The notes beneath the pieces are model-generated. The model had not been told where the DNA came from and did no database searches. It saw nothing but the letters and a program-made list of their open reading frames with translations. Made by a program: the position numbers and the translations under genes. A DNA stretch of 64,000 bases from Limnomonas spitsbergensis (Eukaryota; Chlorophyta; Chlorophyceae; Chlamydomonadales), in assembly GCA_037349105.1 (NCBI GenBank), contig JAYJMM010000113.1, positions 1,116,001-1,180,000 on the forward strand. The letters run 5' to 3'. How positions within the stretch are numbered: the stretch's first letter is position 1; each line of letters starts with the position of its first letter. This document shows, piece by piece, positions 40,000 through 53,274 of the stretch.

Positions 40000-42673
40000 A
40001 ATTGCTTACCTTCGCACAATCCTAGAACACTTAAAACCTGGACTCAGCAATCCACTGATCCACAACTTTACTTCTGTCAACACTTGGCATGCACGCGGTC
40101 AGACCATCACCGTTGATCCAAATGCACATGTAACAATCAATATGGGTTTATAATTCCTCAACTTTGATCGTCTAGTCTCTCCACACGGCTTACCCGGAAT
40201 TCCACTGCCGGGGCCTTGCTAGATCTTTACTTGGCAACTCTTCAAGTTAAGTATCGCTGCTAAATGCTATTTTCAGTCTGTTTAGGGCAGAATTTAGCTT
40301 TACAAACAAAAAATCAGATTCACAGCGCAAACAACGTTAGCATGAACTCGTGACTGAGGCTAGTCAGGCAAAAAACGCGTTGTCCTTTTTTAAGGACACA
40401 GGAAAGGCGCTTTATATCCGTGGGCGACTTCTTCCTCACGACAGTGACGGACGCCTACGGGTGAGCTCAGTGACTACACGTTGGTCGCAAGATTGTACAT
40501 GTTAGGCTGCTTTTTGGACTATGGATAAGTAAAGCTTGTTCGGCTATGTGCCTCTCGCCTTAGCTTCCGGGGCGCGCACCGGGAGATCACGTGGGGATTC
40601 ACTTACCGTGTATCTTTTGGAGACCCTCACGTGGCCAAGTAAGTTATACGCCCCTTTTTAAGTTTCGGATCCAGCCGAAAGTCGTCTTTTGTTTTCGGAT
40701 ACCGCCGAAACTGCCATTTTTCCTTCGAACGTCTTGGTCGTTTCTTGGACCATCCGAAGGTCCATTTTTTCTTTCAGCCAATTCCAATTTTTTTTCGGTT
40801 GACGCCGAAACGGTTTTGTTTCTGTTCGGCCGTTTTTTGTTATTCTTATATCAAACATGGATGGCTTAGCACGGACGTGATTCTTGGCATACATCATGAT
40901 CAGATGACATAGATGGGCCACACAGTGGACTGCAGCCAGCCATGGGATATCATGTCTCAAAAGCTTGGCCACACCATTGAGGGTGCCGGTGAAATCGGAT
41001 GCACCATCGCTTGCAAACCCGACCATTTTCGTATGGTCGAGCTTGTTCAAAGTTCACAGTTCAAAAAAAGTCGGCGACACATCAGCAAAAACGCAGCCAG
41101 GCTTCGGCCTTCGGCCGAACCCAACTGTCGATAACTTGCGGCCAACGGCCGCAGTCACCCTTTTTTTCTTTCGGCTCCCGCAGAAAGCCTTACCGGGACT
41201 TTCGGCTTTTATTCTTTTCGTCCCAAAATCTTCGGCCGCCGATCGGCATTAACCTCGTTGTGCCGGACATATCATGATGAACATGTTGTCGTGGGAACCA
41301 TTGGTCCGCGAAGTATTGAACCGCCCGGGTCGCCTCCTTCAAGGCCGCGTGTTGGGATGTGCCTCGCAGCCCGTCCATCATGATATATAGGTCATCCCTA
41401 GAGGGCAGGCTCCGGCGGAATGCCTTTGTATTGTATGCCTTGATATGGTGGTCTAGACACTCCTTCTGAGCTGCGGCTCTATCCTCCGGGGGGGGGCTGG
41501 CTGATTGGGCGGGGATTGGGAAAGCAGAATGCCGTGCACCGTGGTCGCCGGTGTTGCCCTTGGAGTGATTCGCGACGGCATCAACTGCTCCCGCGGAATG
41601 GCAATGGATTGCGGCCTAGGCGGCCGGCCTCCCCCTTTTGGCCCGGGCCACTCAGCTGATGCTTCAATCTTAACCGGGGCGACGACAGAAAGGCCCCGGA
41701 GGTGAATGGCCGCTGGACCTTCAACCATAATAAACGAGTATTTATACCATGTATCGTGTGCAAAACAAAGAAAATGACGTGCCAAGCTGAATCTGAGTTG
41801 GCGCAAAAGCGGCAATCTGAAGTCCTGCGCACAATAGCATGGCCATGATCTCAAACATGAGGAGAGCTGATGAGGATTCCGTGAAGCTTAGTTAGGCACT
41901 TCTGTCCTCCATACGGAGCGTGACAATACCCAGCCTCGCAACATGTGATAGCCCAGCTCTGAACTGCGACCATGCCAAGGGCTCAGACCGGTACATGTAT
42001 TTATGTAATGAGTTGTAGTTGCGGTCCATTTTGGTCAAGAGTAACCAAGCCAAGTACTGAATGGGACCAATGGAGAAAGTGTTGTCACTCGATACTACCG
42101 TTATCATGACAGTTGTGTCCTGCCTTCCTTTCCGGTTCCGGAACTCCTGACGTTTCTTGAATGTCGGCCTTTAGGCGGCAGTTAGTCACATGCGCGCTCC
42201 TTATGTGTTGGCATGAGGGAGTCAGGGTCTGCTCAGGGTCAGGGTCTGCTCGAGATCAATGTCCACTTAGGGTCGGGGTCCGTTCATGTCCATGGTCCGT
42301 TCTGGTGTAGGGTCCGGTCAGGGTCCGGCTTGGGTCAGGCACGCCTCTGTTATTTTGCCTACTGCGGCATGGTGAACGCTCGCCATCTCAGTTGGGACTT
42401 CATGCAATCTAGATCCGCAATCCCCTTGGATCAGTGTACCTTGCTGTCATTGAGCAGGTACCGCGAGTACACTCAAGCTGTCCCTTTTGAAATTGGAATC
42501 CTCCGATGGGTCCACTGCCAATCCTGTTTTTAAACCATGCTTAATGGCGGTCTTTAGGCCGTGCCCCTAACTCTCCCTGACCTTCTGATGCAGTGGGGCT
42601 CCAAGATTCACGCTCCTCACATCGCACGTCAGGCTCGGAGATCCTCTCAGCTCACGTCACGTTGCTACTCAAT
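40000..42673. repeat. Array unit 4 (full, 2,674 bp)
   Basis: Full unit with hAT fragment ending at 41050 (minus). Small indels in the ttcgg-rich part (aagccttaccggg near 41186). Confidence 0.9.
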
Positions 42674-45350
42674 AATTGCTTACCTTCGCACACTCCTAGA
42701 ACACTTAAAACCTGGACTCAGCAATCCACTGATCCACAACTTTACTTCTGTCAACACTTGGCATACACGCGGTCAGACCATCACCGTTGATCCAAATGCA
42801 CATGTAACAATCAATCTGGGTTTATAATTCCTCAACTTTGATCGTCTAGTCTCTCCACACGGCTTACCCGGAATTCCACTTCCGGGGCCTTGCTAGATCT
42901 TTACTTGGCAATTCTTCAAGTTGAGGGTCGCTGCTAAATGCTATTTTCAGTCTGTTAAGGGCAGAATTTAGCTTTACAAACAAAAAATCAGATTCACAGC
43001 GCAAACAACGTTAGCATGAACTGGTGACTTAGGCTAGTCAGGCAATAAACGCGTTGTCCTTTTTTAAGGACACAGGAAAGGCGCTTTATATCCTTGGGCG
43101 ACTTCTTCCTCACGACAGTGACGGACGCCTACGGGTGAGCTCAGTGACTACACGTTGGTCGCAATATTGTACATGTTAGGCTGCTTTCTGGACTATGGAT
43201 AAGTAAAGCTTGTTCGGCTATGGGCCTCTCGCCTTAGCTTCCGGGGCGCGCACCGGGAGATCACGTGGGGGTTCACTGACCGTGTATCTTTTGGAGACCC
43301 TCACGTGGCCAAGTAAGTTATACGCCCCTTTTTAAGTTTCGGATCCAGCCGAAAGTCGTCTTTTGTTTTCGGATACCGCCGAAACTGCCATTTTTTCCTT
43401 CGAACGTCTTGGTCGTTTCTTGGACCATCCGAAGGTCCATTTTTTCTTTCAGCCAATTCCAATTTTTTTTCGGTTGACGCCGAAACGGTTTTGTTTCTGT
43501 TCGGCCGTTTTTTGTTATTCTTATATCAAACATGGATGGCTTAGCACGGACGTGATTCTTGGCATACATCATGATCAGATGACATAGATGGGCCACACAG
43601 TGGACTGCAGCCAGCCATGGGATATCATGTCTCAAAAGCTTGGCCACACCATTGAGGGTGCCGGTAAAATCGGATGCACCATCGCTTGCAAACCCGACCA
43701 TTTTCGTATGGTCGAGCTTGTTCAAAGTTCACAGTTCAAAAAAAGTCGGCGACACATCAGCAAAAACGCAGCCAGGCTTCGGCCTTCGGCCGAACCCAAC
43801 TGTCGATAACTTGCGGCCAACGGCCGCAGTCACCCTTTTTTTCTTTCGGCTCCCGCAGAAAGCCCCTACCGGGACTTTCGGCTTTTATTCTTTTCGTCCC
43901 AAAATCTTCGGCCGCCGATCGGCATTAACCTCGTTGTGCCGGACATATCATGATCAACATGTTGTCGTGGGAACCATTGGTCCGCGAAGTATTGAACCGC
44001 CCGGGTCGCGTCCTTCAAGGCCGCGTGTTGGGATGTGCCTCGCAGCCCGTCCATCATGATATATAGGTCATCCCTAGAGGGCAGGCTCCGACGGAATGCC
44101 TTTGTATTGTATGCCTTGATATGGTGGTCCAGACACTCCTTCTGATCTGCGGCTCTATCCTCCGGGGGGGGGCTGGCTGATTGGGCGGAGATTGGGAAAG
44201 CAGAATGCCGTGCACCGTGGTCGCCGGTGTTGCCCTTGGAGTGATTCGCGACGGCATCAACTGCTCCCGCGGAATGGCAATGGATTGCGGCCTAGGCGGC
44301 CGGCCTCCCCCTTTTGGCCCGGGCCACTCAGCTGATGCTTCAATCTTAACCGGGGCGACGACAGAAAGGCCCCGGAGGTGAATGGCCGCTGGACCTTCAA
44401 CCATAATAAACGAGTATTTATACCATGTATCGTGTGCAAAACAAAGAAAAGAACGTGCAAAGCTGAATCTGAGTTGGCGCAAAAGCGGCAATCTGAAGTC
44501 CTGCGCACAATAGCATGGCCATGATCTCAAACATGAGGAGAGCTGATGAGGATTCCGTGAAGCTTAGTTAGGCACTTCTGTCCTCCATACGGAGCGTGAC
44601 AATACCCAGCCTCGCAACATGTGATAGCCCAGCTCTGAACTGCGACCATGCCAAGGGCTCAGACCGGTACATGTATTTATGTAATGAGTTGTAGTTGCGG
44701 TCCATTTTGGTCAAGAGTAACCAAGCCAAGTACTGAATGGGACCAATGGAGAAAGTGTTGTCACTCGATACTACCGTTATCATGACTGTTGTGTCCTGCC
44801 TTCCTTTCCGGTTCCGGAATTCCTGACGTTTCTTGAATGTCGGCCTTTAGGCGGCAGTTAGTCACATGCGCGCTCCTTATGTGTTGGCATGAGGGAGTCA
44901 GGGTCTGCTCAGGGTCAGGGTCTGCTCGAGATCAATGTCCACTTAGGGTCGGGGTCCGTTCATGTCCATGGTCCGTTCTGGTGTAGGGTCCGGTCAGGGT
45001 CCGGCTTGGGTCAGGCACGCCTCTGTTATTTTGCCTACTGCGGCATGGTGAACGCTCGCCATCTCAGTTGGGACTTCATGCAATCTAGATCCGCAATCCC
45101 CTTGGATCAGTGTACCTTGCTGTCATTGAGCAGGTACCGCGAGTACACTCAAGCTGTCCCTTTTGAAATTGGAATCCTCCGATGGGTCCACTGCCAATCC
45201 TGTTTTTAAACCATGCTTAATGGCGGTCTTTAGGCCGTGCCCCCTAACTCTCCCTGACCTTCTGATGCAGTGGGGCTCCAAGATTCACGCTCCTCACATC
45301 GCACGTCAGGCTCGGAGATCCTCTCAGCTCACGTCACGTTGCTACTCAAT
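42674..45350. repeat. Array unit 5 (full, 2,677 bp)
   Basis: Full unit with hAT fragment ending at 43725 (minus). First unit with the gttcactgaccgtg variant next to the donor-like site. Confidence 0.9.
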
Positions 45351-47399
45351 AATTGCTTACCTTCGCACACTCCTAGAACACTTAAAACTTGGACTCAGCA
45401 ATCCACTGATCCACAACTTTACTTCTGTCAACACTTGGCATACACGCGGTCAGACCATCACCGTTGATCCAAATGCACATGTAACAATCAATATGGGTTT
45501 ATAATTCCTCAACTTTGACCGTCTAGTCTCTCCACACGGCTTACCCGGAATTCCACTTCCGGGGCCTTGCTAGATCTTGGCAATTCTTCAAGTTGAGGGT
45601 CGCTGCTAAATGCTATTTTCAGTCTGTTAAGGGCAGAATTTAGCTTTACAAACAAAAAATCAGATTCACAGCGCAAACAACGTTAGCATGAACTGGTGAC
45701 TTAGGCTAGTCAGGCAAAAAACGCGTTGTCCTTTTTTAAGGACACAGGAAAGGCGCTTTATATCCTTGGGCGACTTCTTCCTCACGACAGTGACGGACGC
45801 CTACGGGTGAGCTCAGTGACTACACGTTGGTCGCAATATTGTACATGTTAGGCTGCTTTCTGGACTATGGATAAGTAAAGCTTGTTCGGCTATGGGCCTC
45901 TCGCCTTAGCTTCCGGGGCGCGCACCGGGAGATCACGTGGGGATTCACTGACCGTGTATCTTTTGGAGACCCTCACGTGGCCAAGTAAGTTATACGCCCC
46001 TTTTTAAGTTTCGGATCCAGCCGAAAGTCGTCTTTTGTTTTCGGATACCGCCGAAACTGCAATTTTTTCCTTCGAACGTCTTGGTCATTTCTTGGACCAT
46101 CCGAAGGTCCAAATTTTCTTTCAGCCAATTCCATTTTTTCGGTTGACGCCGAAACGGTTTTGTTTCTGTTCGGCCGTTTTTTGTTATTCTTATATCAAAC
46201 ATGGATGGCTTAGCACGGACGTGATTCTTGGCATAAGTCATGATCAAATGACATAGATGGGCCACACAGTGGACTGCAGCCAGCCATGGGATATCATGTC
46301 TCAAAAGCTTGGCCACACCATTGAGGGTGCCGGTGAAATCGGATGCACCATCGCTTGCAAACCCGACCACTTTCGTATGGTCGAGCTTGTTCAAAGTTCA
46401 CAGTTCAAAAAACGTCGGCGACACATCAGCAAAAACGCAGCCAGGCTTCGGCCTTCGGCCAAACCCAACCGTCGATAACTTGCGGCCAACGGCCGCAGTC
46501 ACCCTTTTTTTCTTTCGGCTCCCGCAGAAAGCCCCTACCAAGACTTTCGGCTTTTATTCTTTTCGTCCCAAAATCTTCGGCCGCCGATCGGCATTAACCT
46601 CGCTGTGCCGGACATATCATGATCAACATGTTGTCGTGGGAACCATTGGTCCGCGAAGTATTGAACCGCCCGGGTCGCCTCCTTCAAGGCCGCGTGTTGG
46701 GATGTGCCTCGCAGCCCGTCCATCATGATATATAGGTCATCCCTAGAGGGCAGGCTCCGGCGGAATGCCTTTGTATTGTATGCCTTGATATGGTGGTCCG
46801 GACACTCCTTCTGAGCTGCGGCTCTATCCTCCGGGGGGGGCCTGGCTGATTGGGCGGGGATTGGGAAAGCAGAATGCCGTGCACCGTGGTCGCCGGTGTT
46901 GCCCTTGGAGTAAGTCGCGACGGCATCAGCTGCTCCCGCGGAATGGCAATGGATTGCGGCCTAGGCGGCCGGCCTCCCCCTTTTGGCCCGGGCCACTCAG
47001 CTGGTGCTTCAATCTTAACCGGGGCGACGACAGGAAGGCCCCGGAGGTGAATGGCCGGGTCAGGCACGCCTCTGTTATTTTGCCTACTGAGGCATGGTGA
47101 ACGCTCGCCATCTCAGTTGGGACTTCATGCAATCTAGATCCGCACTCCCCTTGGATCAGTGTACCTTGCTGTCATTGAGCAGGTACCGCGATTACACTCA
47201 AGCTGTCCCTTTTGAAATTGGAATCCTCCGATGGGTCCACTGCCAATCCTGTTTTTTAAACCATGCTTAATGGCGGTCTTTAGGCCGTGCCCCCTAACTC
47301 TCCCTGACCTTCTGATGCAGTGGGCTCCAAGATTCACGCTCCTCACATCGCACGTCAGGCTCGGAGATCCTCTCAGCTCACGTCACGTTGCTACTCAAG
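45351..47399. repeat. Array unit 6 (deleted, 2,049 bp)
   Basis: About 620 bp removed at 47057, where gaatggccg is fused to ggtcaggcacgcc; the agggtc tract and part of the coding-like block are lost. hAT fragment ends at 46394 (minus). This deletion is shared by units 9, 11 and 14. Confidence 0.9.
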
Positions 47400-47970
47400 A
47401 ATTGCTTACCTTCGCACAATCCTAGAACACTTAAAACTTGGACTCAGCAATCCACTGATCCACAACTTTACTTCTGTCAACACTTGGCATACACGCGGTC
47501 AGACCATCACCGTTGATCCAAATGCACATGTAACAATCAATATGGGTTTATAATTCCTCAACTTTGACCGTCTAGTCTCTCCACACGGCTTACCCGGAAT
47601 TCCACTTCCGGGGCCTTGCTAGATCTTTAATTGGCAATTCTTCAAGTTAAGTATCGCTGCTAAATGCTATTTTCAGTCTGTTAAGGGCAGAATTTAGGTT
47701 TACAAACAAAAAATCAGATTCACAACGCAAACAACGTAAGCATGAACTGGTGACTGAGGCTAGTCAGGCAAAAACCGTGTTGTCCTTTTTTAAGGACACA
47801 GGAAAGGCGCTTTATATCCTTGGGCGACTTCTTCCTCACGACAGTGACGGACGCCTACGGGTGAGCTCAGTGACTACACGTTGGTCACAATATTGTACAT
47901 GTTAGGCTGCTTTCTTGACTATGGATAAGTAAAGCTTGCTCGGCTATGGGCCTCTCGCCTTAGCTTCAAG
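47400..47970. repeat. Array unit 7 (short, 571 bp)
   Basis: Only the LTR-like module, from aattgcttacc to cttagcttcaag, directly followed by the next unit's start. First element of the 5,304-bp higher-order repeat. Confidence 0.9.
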
Positions 47971-50650
47971 AATTGCTTACCTTCGCACAATCCTAGAACA
48001 CTTAAAACTTGGACTCAGCAATCCACTGATCCACAACTTTACTTCTGTCAACACTTGGCATACACGCGGTCAGACCATCACCGTTGATCCAAATGCACAT
48101 GTAACAATCAATATGGGTTTATAATTCCTCAACTTTGACCGTCTAGTCTCTCCACACGGCTTACCCGGAATTCCACTTCCGGGGCCTTGCTAGATCTTTA
48201 CTTGGCAACTCTTCAAGTTGAGGGTCGCTGCTAAATGCTATTTTCAGTCTGTTAAGGGCAGAATTTAGCTTTACAAACAAAAAATCAGATTCACAGCGCA
48301 AACAACGTTAGCATGAACTGGTGACTGAGGCTAGTCAGGCAAAAACCGCGTTGTCCTTTTTTAAGGACACAGGAAAGGCGCTTTATATCCGTGGGCGACT
48401 TCTTCCTCACGACAGTGACGGACGCCTACGGGTGAGCTCAGTGACTACACGTTGGTCGCAAGATTGTACATGTTAGGCTGCTTTCTTGACTATGGATAAG
48501 TAAAGCTTGTTCGGCTATGGGCCTCTCGCCTTAGCTTCCGGGGCGCGCACCGGGAGATCACGTGGGGATTCACTTACCGTGTATCTTTTGGAGACCCTCA
48601 CGTGGCCAAGTAAGTTATACGCCCCTTTTTAAGTTTCGGATCCAGCCGAAAGTCGTCTTTTCTTTTCGGATACCGCCGAAACTGCCATTTTTTCCTTCGA
48701 ACGTCTTGGTCGGTCGTTTCTTGGACCATCCGAAGGTCCAATTTTTCTTTCAGCCAATTCCATTTTTTTCGGTTGACGCCGAAACGGTTTTGTTTCTGTT
48801 CGGCCGTTTTTTGTTATTCTTATATCAAACATGGATGGCTTAGCACGGACGTGATTCTTGGCATACATCATGATCAGATGACATAGATGGGCCACACAGT
48901 GGACTGCAGCTAGCCATGGGATATCATGTCTCAAAAGCTTGGCCACACCATTGAGGGTGCCGGTGAAATCGGATGCACCATCGCTTGCAAACCCGACCAC
49001 TTTCGTATGGTCGAGCTTGTTCAAAGTTCAAAGTTCAAAAAACGTCGGCGACACATCGGCAAAAACGCAGCCAGGCTTCGGCCTTCGGCCGAACCCAACC
49101 GTCGATAACTTGCGGCCAACGGCCGCAGTCACCCTTTTTTTCTTTCGGCTCCCGCAGAAAGCCCCTACCGGGACTTTCGGCTTTTATTCTTTTCGTCCCA
49201 AAATCTTCGGCCGCCGATCGGCATTAACCTCGCTGTGCCGGACATATCATGATCAACATGTTGTCGTGGGAACCATTGGTCCGCGAAGTATTGAACCGCC
49301 CGGGTCGCCTCCTTCAAGGCCGCCTGTTGGGATGTGCCTCACAGCCCGTCCATCATGATATATAGGTCATCCCTAGAGGGCAGGCTCCGGCGGAATGCCT
49401 TTGTATTGTATGCCTTGATATGGTGGTCTAGACACTCCTTCTGAGCTGCGGCTCTATCCTCCAGGGGGGGCATGGCTGATTGGGCGGGGATTGGGAAAGC
49501 AGAATGCCGTGCACCGTGGTCGCCGGTGTTGCCCTTGGAGTGAGTCGCGACGGCATCAGCTGCTCCCGCGGAATGGCAATGGATTGCGGCCTAGGCGGCC
49601 GGCCTCCCCCTTTTGGCCCGGGCCACTCAGCTGGTGCTTCAATCTTAACCGGGGCGACGACAGGAAGGCCCCGGAGGTGAATGGCCGCTGGACCGTCAAC
49701 CATAATAAACGAGTATTTATACCATGTATCGTGTGCAAAACAAAGAAGAGAACGTGCAAAGCTGAATCTGATTTGGCGCAAAAGCGGCAATCTGAAGTCC
49801 TGCGCACAGTAGCATGGCCATGATCTCAAACACGAGGAGAGCTGATGAGGATTCAATGAAGCTTAGTTGGGCACTTCTGTCCTCCATACGGAGCATGACA
49901 ATACCCAGCCTCGCAACATGTGATAGCCCAGCTCTGAACTGCGACCATGCCAAGGGCTCAGACCGGTACATGTATTTATGTAACGAGTTGTAGTTGCGGT
50001 CCATTTTGGTCAAGAGTAATCAAGCCAAGTACTGAATGGGACCAATGGAGAAAGTGTTGTCACTCGATACTACCGTTATCATGACAGTTGTGTCCTGCCT
50101 TCCTTCCCGGTTCCGGAATTCCTGACGTTTCTCGAATGTCGGCCTTAAGGCGGCAGTTAGTCACATGCGCGCTCCTTATGTGTTGGCATGAGGGAGTCAG
50201 GGTCTGCTCAGGGTCAGGGTCTGCAAAGAATCAATGTCCACTTAGGGTCGGGGTCCGTTCAGGTCCATGGTCCGTTCTGGTGTAGGGTCCGGTCAGGGTC
50301 CGGCTTGGGTCAGGCACGCCTCTGTTATTTTGCCTACTGCGGCATGGTGAACGCTCGCCATCTCAGTTGGGACTTCATGCAATCTAGATCCGCACTCCCT
50401 TTGGATCAGTGTACCTTGCTGTCATTGAGCAGGTACCGCGAGTACACTCAAGCTGTCCCTTTTGAAATTGGAATCCTCCGATGGGTCCACTGCCAATCCT
50501 GTTTTTTAAACCATGCTTAATGGCGGTCTTTAGGCCGTGCCCCCTAACTCTCCCTGACCTTCTGATGCAGTGGGGCTCCAAGATTCACGCTCCTCACATC
50601 GCACGTCAGGCTCGGAGATCCTCTCAGCTCACGTCACATTGCTACTCAAG
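47971..50650. repeat. Array unit 8 (full, 2,680 bp)
   Basis: Full unit; hAT fragment ends at 49024 (minus). Diagnostic variants: ctgcagctagcc, tgcctcacagcc, ccaggggggg, ctgcaaagaatc in the agggtc tract. Confidence 0.9.
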
Positions 50651-52703
50651 AATTGCTTACCTTCGCACACTCCTAGAACACTTAAAACTTGGACTCAGCA
50701 ATCCACTGATCCACAACTTTACTTCTGTCAACACTTGGCATACACGCGGTCAGACCATCACCGTTGATCCAAATGGACATGTAACAATCAATATGGGTTT
50801 ATAATTCCTCAAATTTGACCGTCTAGTCTCTCCACACGGCTTACCCGGAATTCCACTTCCGGGGCCTTGCTAGATCTTTACTTGGCAACTCTTCAAGTTA
50901 AGTATCGCTGCTAAATGCTATTTTCAGTCTGTTAAGGGCAGAATTTAGCTTTACAAACAAAAAATCAGATTCACAGCGCAAACAACGTTAGCATGAACTG
51001 GTGACTTAGGCTAGTCAGGCAATAACCGCGTTGTCCTTTTTTAAGGACACAGGAAAGGCGCTTTATATCCTTGGGCGACTTCTTCCTCACGACAGTGACG
51101 GACGCCTACGGGTGAGCTCAGTGACTACACGTTGGTCGCAATATTGTACATGTTAGGCTGCTTTCTGGACTATGGATAAGTAAAGCTTGTTCGGCTATGG
51201 GCCTCTCGCCTTAGCTTCCGGGGCGCGCACCGGGAGATCACGTGGGGGTTCACTGACCGTGTATCTTTTGGAGACCCTCACGTGGCCAAGTAAGTTATAC
51301 GCCCCTTTTTAAGTTTCGGATCCAGCCGAAAGTCGTCTTTTGTTTTCGGATACCGCCGAAACTGCAATTTTTTCCTTCGAACGTCTTGGTCGTTTCTTGG
51401 ACCATCCGAAGGTCCAAATTTTCTTTCAGCCAATTCCATTTTTCGGTTGACGCCGAAACGGTTTTGTTTCTGTTCGGCCGTTTTTTGTTATTCTTATATC
51501 AAACATGGATGGCTTAGCACGGACGTGATTCTTGGCATAAGTCATGATCAAATGACATAGATGGGCCACACAGTGGACTGCAGCCAGCCATGGGATATCA
51601 TGTCTCAAAAGCTTGGCCACACCATTGAGGGTGCCGGTGAAATCGGATGCACCATCGCTTGCAAACCCGACCACTTTCGTATGGTCGAGCTTGTTCAAAG
51701 TTCACAGTTCAAAAAACGTCGGCGACACATCAGCAAAAACGCAGCCAGGCTTCGGCCTTCGGCCGAACCCAACCGTCGATAACTTGCGGCCAACGGCCGC
51801 AGTCACCCTTTTTTTCTTTCGGCTCCCGCAGAAAGCCCCTACCAAGACTTTCGGCTTTTATTCTTTTCGTCCCAAAATCTTCGGCCGCCGATCGGCATTA
51901 ACCTCGCTGTGCCGGACATATCATGATCAACATGTTGTCGTGGGAACCATTGGTCCGCGAAGTATTGAACCGCCCGGGTCGCCTCCTTCAAGGCCGCGTG
52001 TTGGGATGTGCCTCGCAGCCCGTCCATCATGATATATAGGTCATCCCTAGAGGGCAGGCTCCGGCGGAATGCCTTTGTATTGTATGCCTTGATATGGTGG
52101 TCCAGACACTCCTTCTGAGCTGCGGCTCTATCCTCCGGGGGGGGCCTGGCTGATTGGGCGGGGATTGGGAAAGCAGAATGCCGTGCACCGTGGTCGCCGG
52201 TGTTGCCCTTGGAGTGAGTCGCGACGGCATCAGCTGCTCCCGCGGAATGGCAATGGATTGCGGCCTAGGCGGCCGGCCTCCCCCTTTTGGCCCGGGCCAC
52301 TCAGCTGGTGCTTCAATCTTAACAGGGGCGACGACAGGAAGGCCCCGGAGGTGAATGGCCGGGTCAGGCACGCCTCTGTTATTTTGCCTACTGCGGCATG
52401 GTGAACGCTCGCCATCTCAGTTGGGACTTCATGCAATCTAGATCCGCACTCCCCTTGGATCAGTGTACCTTGCTGTCATTGAGCAGGTACCGCGATTACA
52501 CTCAAGCTGTCCCTTTTGAAATTGGAATCCTCCGATGGGTCCACTGCCAATCCTGTTTTTTAAACCATGCTTAATGGCGGTCTTTAGGCCGTGCCCCCTA
52601 ACTCTCCCTGACCTTCTGATGCAGTGGGCTCCAAGATTCACGCTCCTCACATCGCACGTCAGGCTCGGAGATCCTCTCAGCTCACGTCACGTTGCTACTC
52701 AAG
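50651..52703. repeat. Array unit 9 (deleted, 2,053 bp)
   Basis: Shares the gaatggccg/ggtcaggc deletion (52355). hAT fragment ends at 51698 (minus). Diagnostic variant ctaccaagactttcgg. Closes the first higher-order repeat. Confidence 0.9.
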
Positions 52704-53274
52704 AATTGCTTACCTTCGCACAATCCTAGAACACTTAAAACTTGGACTCAGCAATCCACTGATCCACAACTTTACTTCTGTCAACACTTGGCATACACGC
52801 GGTCAGACCATCACCGTTGATCCAAATGCACATGTAACAATCAATATGGGTTTATAATTCCTCAAATTTGACCGTCTAGTCTCTCCACACGGCTTACCCG
52901 GAATTCCACTTCCGGGGCCTTGCTAGATCTTTACTTGGCAATTCTTCAAGTTAAGTATCGCTGCTAAATGCTATTTTCAGTCTGTTAAGGGCAGAATTTA
53001 GCTTTACAAACAAAAAATCAGATTCACAGCGCAAACAACGTAAGCATGAACTGGTGACTGAGGCTAGTCAGGCAAAAACCGTGTTGTCCTTTTTTAAGGA
53101 CACAGGAAAGGCGCTTTATATCCTTGGGCGACTTCTTCCTCACGACAGTGACGGACGCCTACGGGTGAGCTCAGTGACTACACGTTGGTCACAATATTGT
53201 ACATGTTAGGCTGCTTTCTTGACTATGGATAAGTAAAGCTTGCTCGGCTATGGGCCTCTCGCCTTAGCTTCAAG
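52704..53274. repeat. Array unit 10 (short, 571 bp)
   Basis: Copy of unit 7 with the same cttcaag/aattgc junction. Confidence 0.9.
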
